Source of the DNA: Candidatus Omnitrophota bacterium
Lineage (GTDB): Bacteria; Ratteibacteria; UBA8468; B48-G9; JAFGKM01
Assembly: GCA_023819545.1 (NCBI GenBank)
Contig: JAMWCA010000056.1
Location: 1 to 7,785, forward strand
Length of the DNA: 7,785 nucleotides
Direction of reading: 5' to 3'
The translations under genes and the position numbers were made by a program. The notes under the pieces are model-generated. The model was not told the DNA's origin. It searched no databases and saw nothing but the letters and a program-made list of their open reading frames with translations. This document shows, piece after piece, positions 1 to 5,832 of this stretch (its first letter is position 1; every line of letters starts with the position of its first letter).

Positions 1-162
1 CCAATTTTTAATTATGAAAAGAAACTTATTGGTATTATATCTATAGCTGGTCCTTATTACAGAATGAAATTAGAAAAAATAAAAGAGTTTGCAGAAATTC
101 TGAAAAAAATTTGTAATGAAATTTCAGAAAAAATTGGATATGAAAAGGAGGTTTTTAAATGA
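1..162 (+). CDS. IclR-family transcriptional regulator, C-terminal fragment (5' end outside window)
   Basis: Frame 1 is open from the first base to a TGA at 160-162 and gives 53 residues. The segment G-I-I-S-I-A-G-P followed by Y-Y-R-M and a helix ending in E-I-S-E-K-I-G-Y matches the end of the IclR effector-binding domain: last beta strand, the GP(x)xR turn, then the terminal helix closing with 'lGy'. Members of this family are dimeric DNA-binding regulators with an N-terminal winged helix, which lies outside this window, and a C-terminal ligand-binding domain. They often control adjacent catabolic genes. Its stop overlaps the next start codon in an ATGA arrangement, so it is probably translationally coupled to the sulfatase-like gene. 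That makes it a candidate regulator of the following hydrolases. The family call rests on only about 45 informative residues; the ligand is unknown. Confidence 0.8.
   Translation, partial: PIFNYEKKLIGIISIAGPYYRMKLEKIKEFAEILKKICNEISEKIGYEKEVFK
145..151 (+). promoter_or_regulatory. Shine-Dalgarno site for the sulfatase-like gene
   Basis: AAGGAGG lies 7 bases upstream of the ATG at 159, inside the end of the IclR coding sequence. It is a near-perfect anti-16S match at good spacing, which fixes the start at 159 and shows that this genome uses canonical SD initiation for at least some genes. Confidence 0.85.
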
Positions 163-884
163 ATATAATTTTGATAATTTCAGATACTTTAAGAAGAGAT
201 TTTTTAGGTTGTTATGGTAATAATTGGATTTCAACACCAAATATAGATAAATTTGCTAAAAATTCAATTTTATTTGAAAATGCTTATATAGGTTCTTTTC
301 CAACCGTTCCAAACAGACATGAGATATTAACTGGTAAATTTGTTTTTACATATTATAAATGGGCACCTTTATATCAAGAAGTTGTGAGAATTCCACTTTT
401 AATTTATTTACCAAAGATTAAACATAAAAAAATTAAATCATTTGTTCAACCACCAGATATCACAAAAACAATTTATCAATTAACATCTTCAGAGATTCCT
501 GAAGATATACATGGAGAATCAATAATTTCAATTATTGAGGGGAAAAAGAATAAAATAAGGGATTTTGTAATTTCTTCTCCTCCAATAATATATGGTTCAC
601 CAGCAGGAGAAAAGATAACAATTACTGATCAAAGTGGTTGGTGTTATATATATGAAACAGAAAAAGGTGAAAGATATGATATAAAAGCAGTTGATTCTAT
701 TGAAAGAGAAACATTGAAAGAAAGGATTAAAGGCGATGAATTATATTTCCTTCCTGATGACCCAAAACAAGAAAAAAATTTGGTAAAAGAAAGACCTGAT
801 ATATGTAAAAAACAAAAAGAAAAAATTATAGAATTTCTCTATCAAGTCAAGACAGATGAGAAAATAATAAATTTATGGAAATAA
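159..884 (+). CDS. Sulfatase-like hydrolase with large internal deletion, probably inactive
   Basis: The 241-residue product belongs to the sulfatase branch of the alkaline phosphatase superfamily. Seen: the N-terminal metal-binding strand (I-I-S-D9-T-L-R-R-D), then T-P-N-I-D and F-E-N-A-Y, then the nucleophile loop T49-V-P-N-R53 followed by L-T-G. The C-terminal part carries the late strand V-V-R-I-P-L-L-I-Y-L-P (75-85), the P-P-D-I-T-K-T-I helix, D-I-H-G-E-S and a C-terminal N-L-V-type segment. Sulfatases are usually about 450-500 aa. Here residue 71 (WAPL) runs directly into residue 72 (Y-Q-E-V-V-R-I-P), which in relatives follows the Ser-Asp-His-Gly metal motif. About 200 residues, including that D-H pair, appear missing without loss of frame. 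Position 49 is Thr rather than the Cys/Ser converted to formylglycine in true sulfatases, so the ancestor may have acted on phosphate esters. The start is set by a strong SD and the ATGA overlap. It may be a decayed gene or a collapsed assembly. Confidence 0.8.
   Translation: MNIILIISDTLRRDFLGCYGNNWISTPNIDKFAKNSILFENAYIGSFPTVPNRHEILTGKFVFTYYKWAPLYQEVVRIPLLIYLPKIKHKKIKSFVQPPDITKTIYQLTSSEIPEDIHGESIISIIEGKKNKIRDFVISSPPIIYGSPAGEKITITDQSGWCYIYETEKGERYDIKAVDSIERETLKERIKGDELYFLPDDPKQEKNLVKERPDICKKQKEKIIEFLYQVKTDEKIINLWK
366..375 (+). other. Inferred internal deletion junction in the sulfatase-like gene
   Basis: The codons for P70-L71-Y72 lie here. Upstream residues match the segment just after the nucleophile loop (F-T-Y-x-x-W-A-P-L). 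Downstream residues match the segment just after the second metal motif (L-Y-x-E-V-V-R-I-P-L). In the family both flanks commonly contain Pro-Leu, so recombination across a short CCTTTA-like microhomology is a plausible cause. The exact breakpoint cannot be fixed without the ancestral sequence. Confidence 0.6.
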
Positions 885-892
885 AAAGGGGG
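885..892 (+). promoter_or_regulatory. Shine-Dalgarno site for the phosphodiesterase-like gene
   Basis: AAAGGGGG follows the upstream stop codon directly and ends 5 bases before the ATG at 898. It is a purine-rich SD variant at normal spacing. It supports the start choice and the operon linkage, since the gap between the two genes is only 13 bases. Confidence 0.65.
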
Positions 893-897
893 CAAAA

Positions 898-1317
898 ATG
901 AAAGCAGAAAAATGTGTTTTAATTGGATGGGATGCGCCTATTGTAAAAAGAGTAAAAAAATATGTTGAAGAAGGAGTTATGCCTAATACAAAAAGAATGA
1001 TAGATGAAGGTGTTTGGGGAGAAAATTGTCTTGTTCCACATCCAACGATAACTCCACCAAACTGGACTACAATAGTTACAGGAAGTTGGATTGGGACACA
1101 TCAAATAGTTTGTTTTAATTTGCTTGAACCAGGACAACTTGAAAAAACATATGCTGCATTTTATAAAGATGATTGTAAAGCAGAATATATATGGGAAGCA
1201 GCAGAAAGAATAGGAAAAAAGACAATTCTTTTGAATTATCCAAGCACATGGCCAAATGCAGTTAAAATGGTATTCAAGTTGGTGGAGGTGGACTTGCGAT
1301 TAATGAATATAGATTGA
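898..1317 (+). CDS. Type I phosphodiesterase/nucleotide pyrophosphatase-like protein, N-terminal part (frameshifted)
   Basis: This is the first part of an alkaline-phosphatase-superfamily hydrolase. Seen: a first strand with metal ligand D12 (L-I-G-W-D12-A-P), the M-P-N-T-K motif, and the nucleophile loop P-T-I-T52-P-P-N-W followed by V-T-G, where T52 aligns with the catalytic Thr of nucleotide pyrophosphatase/phosphodiesterases. The family match continues through the W-E-A-A...K-T-I-L-L-N-Y-P-S-T-W-P segment to about residue 123. After that the frame reads unrelated sequence and stops at 1315-1317. In the -1 frame the same DNA reads N-G-I-Q-V-G-G-G-G-L and continues into the next open frame, so the original gene spans 898-2813 and would encode about 638 aa. 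This part alone lacks most metal ligands and cannot be catalytic. It sits 13 bases after the sulfatase-like gene, apparently in one operon. Confidence 0.85.
   Translation: MKAEKCVLIGWDAPIVKRVKKYVEEGVMPNTKRMIDEGVWGENCLVPHPTITPPNWTTIVTGSWIGTHQIVCFNLLEPGQLEKTYAAFYKDDCKAEYIWEAAERIGKKTILLNYPSTWPNAVKMVFKLVEVDLRLMNID
1261..1271 (+). other. Frameshift site: one base missing in an A run
   Basis: The sequence reads GTT AAAA TGGT. Adding one A gives GTT AAA AAT GGT, which restores K-N-G-I-Q-V-G-G-G-G-L and joins the upstream and downstream frames without a break. The required shift is -1 (frame 1 at 1264 to frame 0 at 1266). The four-base A run is short and does not form an X-XXY-YYZ slippery heptamer in the zero frame, so mutation or a sequencing/consensus indel is more likely than programmed recoding. 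Confidence 0.8.
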
Positions 1318-2813
1318 GAGGTGTTATGGAGTGGGGTATCAAAGTTGATATTAGTGCTGACTTATGTTTTACAACAGAGGAATTGCCACAAAGTTATCTA
1401 ATTAAAATAAAAAATATTGAAGGATGGAAAAATTTACCAGAAGAAAAAGAATTTAAAGAAGCAGAAATAAAAATTGAATTTAGATGGAGTGATTACATAT
1501 CAAAAGAAAAACCTTGGTATATACTTTTAATAAATTCAGGAAATGGATATGATAAAGTTGGGATTTATAGAGAAAAAGACGGAGAAAAACCAATTACAAT
1601 ATTAAAAAAAGGAGAGTGGAGTGAAAAAATTTATACGGAAATAGATACAGATAAAGGAAGAAAAAGAGTGGTTTTCAAGATAAAAGTTGTTGAATTAAGT
1701 CCAGATGGAGAAAATTTAAAAATTTATTTTACTCCTCTCTGTTCTTTGTCTGGTTTTGGATTTCCATCAGGAATTGAGAAAGAATTTGAGAATTTTAATG
1801 GGCTTCCAGTGCCCTGTTCTTTTTACACTTCAAATCGTCTTGGATGGATTGATATAGAAACAGTTTCAGAACTTATTGACCTTCAAAATGAATATTTGGG
1901 TGAATGTGCAAAATATCTACTTAAAAATAAAGAGTGGGACTTATTTTTTATGCATGCTCATTGTCCTGACCACTTTTACCATCCTTTTATAAATGAAATA
2001 GAAAAAGACAAAAAAGTTGAAGAAGCAGAAAAAAAATTTTATATTTCACTTGATAATATGCTTGGGGAAATTCTTAAAAGTATAGATGAAGAAAAGACAT
2101 TGATTATAATAACTTCTGACCATGGAGCAGTTCCAACACAAGAGGAATATAGAGAAACAGGTTTTGATATTAATAAAATACTTGAAGAAAAAGGTTTAAT
2201 TGTTACTGAAATTGATGAATCAACAGGGAAGAAAAAGATTATATGGGAAAAAACAAAAGCAGTTGGAAAATTGTCTTGCTATGTTTACATAAATCTTAAA
2301 AGTAAATATTCACATGGTATAGTTGAAGATAGAGAATATGAAGAAATTCAGAATCAGATTATAAATGCGCTTTATGATTATACAGACCCCAAAACAGGAA
2401 AAAAGCCAGTTGCTTTTGCTCTCAAGAAACAAGATGCAAGAATTATAGGTCTATATGGAGACAGAGTTGGTGATGTTGTTTATGGATTATATCCAGAAAC
2501 ACCAGGAGAACATGGAAGACAGATTACAACAGGAGAATATGGAATTGGTTCAATGAAAGGATTATTTATTGCAAAAGGACCAAACATTAAAAGGGGTGCA
2601 ATTATTGAAAGAACAATATGGCTTACTGATATAGTCCCTACTATATGTTATCTTCTTGATTTACCAGTTCCTAAAGATTGTGAAGGTGCAGTATTATATC
2701 AAATTTTTCAAGACCCTGATTTTAAATTAAAGGAATTTGAAAATCTTAAAAAAAACTATGAAAGAGTGAAAAAAGCAATTGAAGCAGAAAAACATCTAAC
2801 CCATAATTATTAA
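1314..2813 (+). CDS. Type I phosphodiesterase/nucleotide pyrophosphatase-like protein, C-terminal part (frameshifted)
   Basis: This is the continuation of the gene that begins at 898. Numbering from the TTG at 1314, it shows the remaining alkaline-phosphatase-superfamily metal ligands: D219-x3-H223 (C-P-D-H-F-Y-H), D269-H270 (T-S-D-H-G-A) and H400 (G-E-H-G-R). The typical C-terminal strands K-G-L-F-I-A-K-G-P and the L-T-D-I-V-P-T-I helix follow. Residues about 20-150 form an inserted, probably beta-rich segment that separates the two halves of the catalytic core, as a cap domain would. The nucleophile Thr and first metal Asp are encoded before the frameshift, so this part cannot be active alone. 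The TTG at 1314 overlaps the upstream stop. An ATG at 1326, preceded by GAGAGG only 4 bases away, is another possible start, but neither is convincing because homology extends upstream into 1266. Substrate unknown; a phosphodiester is expected from the family. Confidence 0.85.
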   Translation: MRGVMEWGIKVDISADLCFTTEELPQSYLIKIKNIEGWKNLPEEKEFKEAEIKIEFRWSDYISKEKPWYILLINSGNGYDKVGIYREKDGEKPITILKKGEWSEKIYTEIDTDKGRKRVVFKIKVVELSPDGENLKIYFTPLCSLSGFGFPSGIEKEFENFNGLPVPCSFYTSNRLGWIDIETVSELIDLQNEYLGECAKYLLKNKEWDLFFMHAHCPDHFYHPFINEIEKDKKVEEAEKKFYISLDNMLGEILKSIDEEKTLIIITSDHGAVPTQEEYRETGFDINKILEEKGLIVTEIDESTGKKKIIWEKTKAVGKLSCYVYINLKSKYSHGIVEDREYEEIQNQIINALYDYTDPKTGKKPVAFALKKQDARIIGLYGDRVGDVVYGLYPETPGEHGRQITTGEYGIGSMKGLFIAKGPNIKRGAIIERTIWLTDIVPTICYLLDLPVPKDCEGAVLYQIFQDPDFKLKEFENLKKNYERVKKAIEAEKHLTHNY

Positions 2814-2865
2814 TTTTAATCTAACTGTATTTATTCTTGATAAAGAAGAAGGTATTATTTTTTAT
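2814..2865 (+). promoter_or_regulatory. Gap before mfd with a weak possible promoter
   Basis: This 52-base AT-rich gap has no clear hairpin terminator. TATTAT at 2853-2858 could be a -10 box. The best partner 17 bases upstream is TTTATT (2830-2835), only a 3/6 match to TTGACA. A transcript from it would start at about the mfd ATG. GAAGAAGG at 2845-2852 could instead be an SD, but it lies 13 bases from the ATG, longer than usual. The two readings cannot be separated from sequence alone. Confidence 0.35.
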
Positions 2866-5784
2866 ATGGATTTTTGTTTTTTAAAAGTAAATAAAAAAGT
2901 TGAAGAAGCCATAAATTTAATAGATAAAGAAAAAAGGTTAAATGTTGTTGGAGGAGATATATCCTTTTTTGCTTTTTTTATTTCAATTATTTTCCATAAT
3001 TTAGAAAAAAATTTAATTGTAGTTCTTCCAACAGAGAAAAAATGTGAAATTTTTTATTATGATATTTTGAACTTTGTTGATAAAAAAGATGTTAAATTTT
3101 TACCTTCTCCAGATTACAATCCAGAAGAAGTAACTGAAACAGGTTTTGATAGAGTTGAAACATTAATAGAAATTTCTGAGAAAAAAGAAAAATTTATCCT
3201 TATTTCTTATCCTTCTGGTCTAATAAAAAAAGTCCCAAGGTTTGAAGTTTTAAAAAATAAAATATGTAAAGTTGAAAAAGGTATTAATTTAAGAAGAGAT
3301 GATTTTATAAACTTTCTTTTTTCCTGTGGATATGAGGAAAAAGAAATAGTTGAAATGCCAGGCGAATTTGCAAGAAGAGGAGGAATTATTGATCTTTTTC
3401 CTTTAAATTCTTCTTTTCCTATAAGAATAAATTTTTCAGGAAATAAAATTGAATCAATAAGAAAATTTGAAGTTTCTTCACAAGTTTCATTTGAAAAAAT
3501 TAATGAATTTCAAATTTTACCATTAAATGAATTTTATATGGGCGATGAAAATTCTGATATATTTGAAGAAATTAAGAATAAAATTATCTTTCTTATAAAT
3601 CCTGATGAAATAAAGTTTGAATATATTGAGTTTATTAATAAAAAAAATTATCCAGTTGACATAGAAATATTTGAAAAAATAAAAGAAAACTCTGTGTTTT
3701 TAACAAGTAAGATTTTGAGTTATGCAGAAAAATTCATTTATTTTAATATTGCACCTGTGAACCAAAGATTTAAAATCTTTCCAGAAAAGATTATATGGCA
3801 ACAAAATCAAAATGAGAAGATTTTTCTCTTTTATGAAAATAATTCAGATGTAGAAAGATTGAAAAAGATATTAGAAGAAAACAACCTATCCTATAAATTT
3901 GAAGAAATTGAAGGGAATTTATCAACTGGTTTTACATTTATAGAAGAAAATTTAACTTTTTTAACAATTAACGAGATATTTTCCAGATATAAAACAAGAC
4001 ATCCTCTTTTAAAAAAATATAAAACCCTTCCTTTAACACAATGGTCTGAAATAAAAGAAGGAGATTATGTTGTTCATATAAATGAAGGGATTGGTAAATT
4101 TAAAGGGATTGAAAAAGTAAAAATAGATGGGAAAGAGGAAGAATTTGTTGTTATTGAATATGAAGGTAAAGATAAATTATATGTTCCAATTTTTCAAATT
4201 TCTTTTATACATAAATATATAGGAGCAGAAAAACCAAAATTGTCAAAACTTGGAAGTAAAACATGGAGAAGAATTAAAGAAAAAGTTAAAAAGTCAATAA
4301 AAGACCTTGCATATGAACTTTATAAATTATACATAGAGAGAAAAAAGGAGAAGGGTTTTAAATTTTTACCAGATGATGATTGGCAAAAAGAGTTTGAAGA
4401 TTCATTTGTTTATGAAGAGACAGTGGATCAATTGAAAGTAATAGAAGAGGTGAAAAAAGATATGATGAGTGAAAAAATTATGGACAGAATTGTATGTGGT
4501 GATTCTGGTTATGGTAAAACAGAAGTAGCGATGAGAGCTGCATTTAAAGCAGTTTTAAGTGGAAAACAGGTTGTTGTCCTTGTCCCTACAACAGTCCTTG
4601 CATTACAACACTATTTAACTTTTAAGGATAGATTTTCAAAATTTCCTGTTATAATTGAGATGTTATCAAGACTTGTTCCAGAAAGAAAACAAAAGGAAAT
4701 AATTGAAAAACTAAAAAATGGGCAGATTGATATAGTCATTGGAACTCATAGAATACTTCAGGATGATGTTGAGTTTAAAGATATTGGGCTTTTAATTATA
4801 GATGAAGAACAGAGATTTGGAGTAATTCAAAAAGAAAAAATAAAAATAAAATTTAGAAAAATAGATCTTTTAACATTAACTGCAACTCCTATTCCAAGAA
4901 CACTAAATATGGCTTTAAGTGGATTAAAAGATATTTCTTTGATAGAAACACCTCCTGAAGGAAGATTATCAGTTATTACATATGTAGGTAAATATAATGA
5001 AAATATTGTAAGAGAAGCAATTTTAAATGAGATTGAAAGAGAAGGCCAAGTTTTTTATCTTCATAATTATATTTATGATATTTATAAAGTTAAAGATAAA
5101 ATTCAGAAACTCGTTCCATTCGCAAAAATTGATATTGCTCATGGAAGAATGAGACCTGAAGAAATAGCAAATGTTATGAAAAGATTTAAAGATGGAGAGA
5201 TTGATGTTTTGATTGCAACTACAATTGTAGAGAATGGACTTGATATACCAAATGCAAATACCCTTATAGTTGATAATGCTTTAAGATATGGGCTGGCTGA
5301 TTTATATCAATTAAGGGGAAGAGTTGGAAGAGGGAAATGGCGTGCTTATGCTTATTTTTTAATTCCACCTCAATATCCTTTAAACCAGAAAGCAATTAAA
5401 AGGTTAAAAGCAATACAGGAATTTAATAATCCAGGTAGTGGGTATAAAATTGCTTTAAAAGACCTTGAAATAAGAGGAGCAGGAAATATACTTGGAAGAC
5501 AGCAGCATGGATTTATTGAAACGGTTGGATTTAATTTATACTGTCAATTCTGGAGGGAAATTGTTAGTGAAATAAAAGGAGAAAAAGTAGAAGAAGAAGT
5601 AAAAGAATTAAAAATTAAAATACCTGATGATTATGTGGTTTCACCTTCTTTGAGATTTTCTCTATATAGAGAAATTTCAAAAATAAAGGATAAAAAAGAT
5701 GCGGAAAAATTGATAAATGATTTAATTGATAGATTTGGTTATATTCCTGATTCTTTAAGAAACCAGATATTTTCTTTAATTTAA
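2866..5784 (+). CDS. mfd: Transcription-repair coupling factor Mfd, compact form with shortened C-terminus
   Basis: Mfd is an ATP-driven DNA translocase that removes RNA polymerase stalled at lesions and recruits UvrA for nucleotide excision repair. Order seen: a UvrB-like N-terminal module with the E-F-A-R-R-G-G-I-I-D-L-F-P motif (167-179); a short linker region; a CarD-like RNA-polymerase-interacting domain from W393 (E-G-D-Y-V-V-H, G-I-G-K-F) to about 460; a relay helix; Walker A G-D-S-G-Y-G-K551-T552; D646-E-E-Q649; the T-A-T-P-I-P-R-T-L motif; Q815-L-R-G-R-V-G-R822; and a TRG-type segment near 855-905 (L-E-I-R-G-A-G-N, G-R-Q-Q-H-G). At 972 aa it is well below the usual 1,150 or so. Domain 7 keeps only about 920-972 (Y-R-E-I...D-R-F-G-Y-I-P) and loses roughly 80-90 residues. 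The region before the polymerase-binding domain is also about 80 residues short. Walker A has Ser547 where Val is usual. The ATG at 2866 is the only standard start in the nearby open frame. Confidence 0.95.
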   Translation: MDFCFLKVNKKVEEAINLIDKEKRLNVVGGDISFFAFFISIIFHNLEKNLIVVLPTEKKCEIFYYDILNFVDKKDVKFLPSPDYNPEEVTETGFDRVETLIEISEKKEKFILISYPSGLIKKVPRFEVLKNKICKVEKGINLRRDDFINFLFSCGYEEKEIVEMPGEFARRGGIIDLFPLNSSFPIRINFSGNKIESIRKFEVSSQVSFEKINEFQILPLNEFYMGDENSDIFEEIKNKIIFLINPDEIKFEYIEFINKKNYPVDIEIFEKIKENSVFLTSKILSYAEKFIYFNIAPVNQRFKIFPEKIIWQQNQNEKIFLFYENNSDVERLKKILEENNLSYKFEEIEGNLSTGFTFIEENLTFLTINEIFSRYKTRHPLLKKYKTLPLTQWSEIKEGDYVVHINEGIGKFKGIEKVKIDGKEEEFVVIEYEGKDKLYVPIFQISFIHKYIGAEKPKLSKLGSKTWRRIKEKVKKSIKDLAYELYKLYIERKKEKGFKFLPDDDWQKEFEDSFVYEETVDQLKVIEEVKKDMMSEKIMDRIVCGDSGYGKTEVAMRAAFKAVLSGKQVVVLVPTTVLALQHYLTFKDRFSKFPVIIEMLSRLVPERKQKEIIEKLKNGQIDIVIGTHRILQDDVEFKDIGLLIIDEEQRFGVIQKEKIKIKFRKIDLLTLTATPIPRTLNMALSGLKDISLIETPPEGRLSVITYVGKYNENIVREAILNEIEREGQVFYLHNYIYDIYKVKDKIQKLVPFAKIDIAHGRMRPEEIANVMKRFKDGEIDVLIATTIVENGLDIPNANTLIVDNALRYGLADLYQLRGRVGRGKWRAYAYFLIPPQYPLNQKAIKRLKAIQEFNNPGSGYKIALKDLEIRGAGNILGRQQHGFIETVGFNLYCQFWREIVSEIKGEKVEEEVKELKIKIPDDYVVSPSLRFSLYREISKIKDKKDAEKLINDLIDRFGYIPDSLRNQIFSLI

Positions 5785-5798
5785 ATAACCTTAAAAAA

Positions 5799-5832
5799 TT
5801 TACAAAGAGATTAAACTAAGTATAATTTTAAT
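5799..5832 (+). promoter_or_regulatory. Sigma-70-like promoter giving a leaderless transcript
   Basis: TTTACA (5799-5804, 5/6 match to the -35 consensus), a 16-base spacer and a perfect TATAAT (5821-5826) lie in the 48-base gap after mfd. The -10 box ends 6 bases before the ATG at 5833. Transcription would therefore start at or next to the A of the start codon. No SD is present near the ATG; the nearest purine run, AAGAGA at 5804-5809, is 23 bases away. This supports a leaderless mRNA for the radical SAM gene. Confidence 0.65.

Noticed and set aside
919..1137. Reverse-strand open frame of 72 codons
   Set aside because: It lies antisense within a conserved catalytic segment, has no SD, and its product is low-complexity and resembles no family I recognise.
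1261..1271. Programmed -1 ribosomal frameshifting or transcriptional slippage in the phosphodiesterase gene
   Set aside because: The zero-frame context is GTT AAA ATG, not an X-XXY-YYZ heptamer. The A run is only four bases, shorter than runs known to cause polymerase slippage, and I see no stem-loop or internal SD set up to stimulate a shift.
898..2813. PglZ-type phage-defence protein (alkaline phosphatase superfamily)
   Set aside because: The motif set and gene neighbours are those of type I phosphodiesterases with a sulfatase-like partner. No BREX or other defence genes are nearby.
2837..2858. TTGATA as a -35 box paired with TATTAT before mfd
   Set aside because: The spacer would be only 10 bases, far too short for sigma-70 recognition.
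5785..5832. Terminator after mfd
   Set aside because: No inverted repeat followed by a T run is visible. The short gap is instead occupied by the -35 and -10 boxes.
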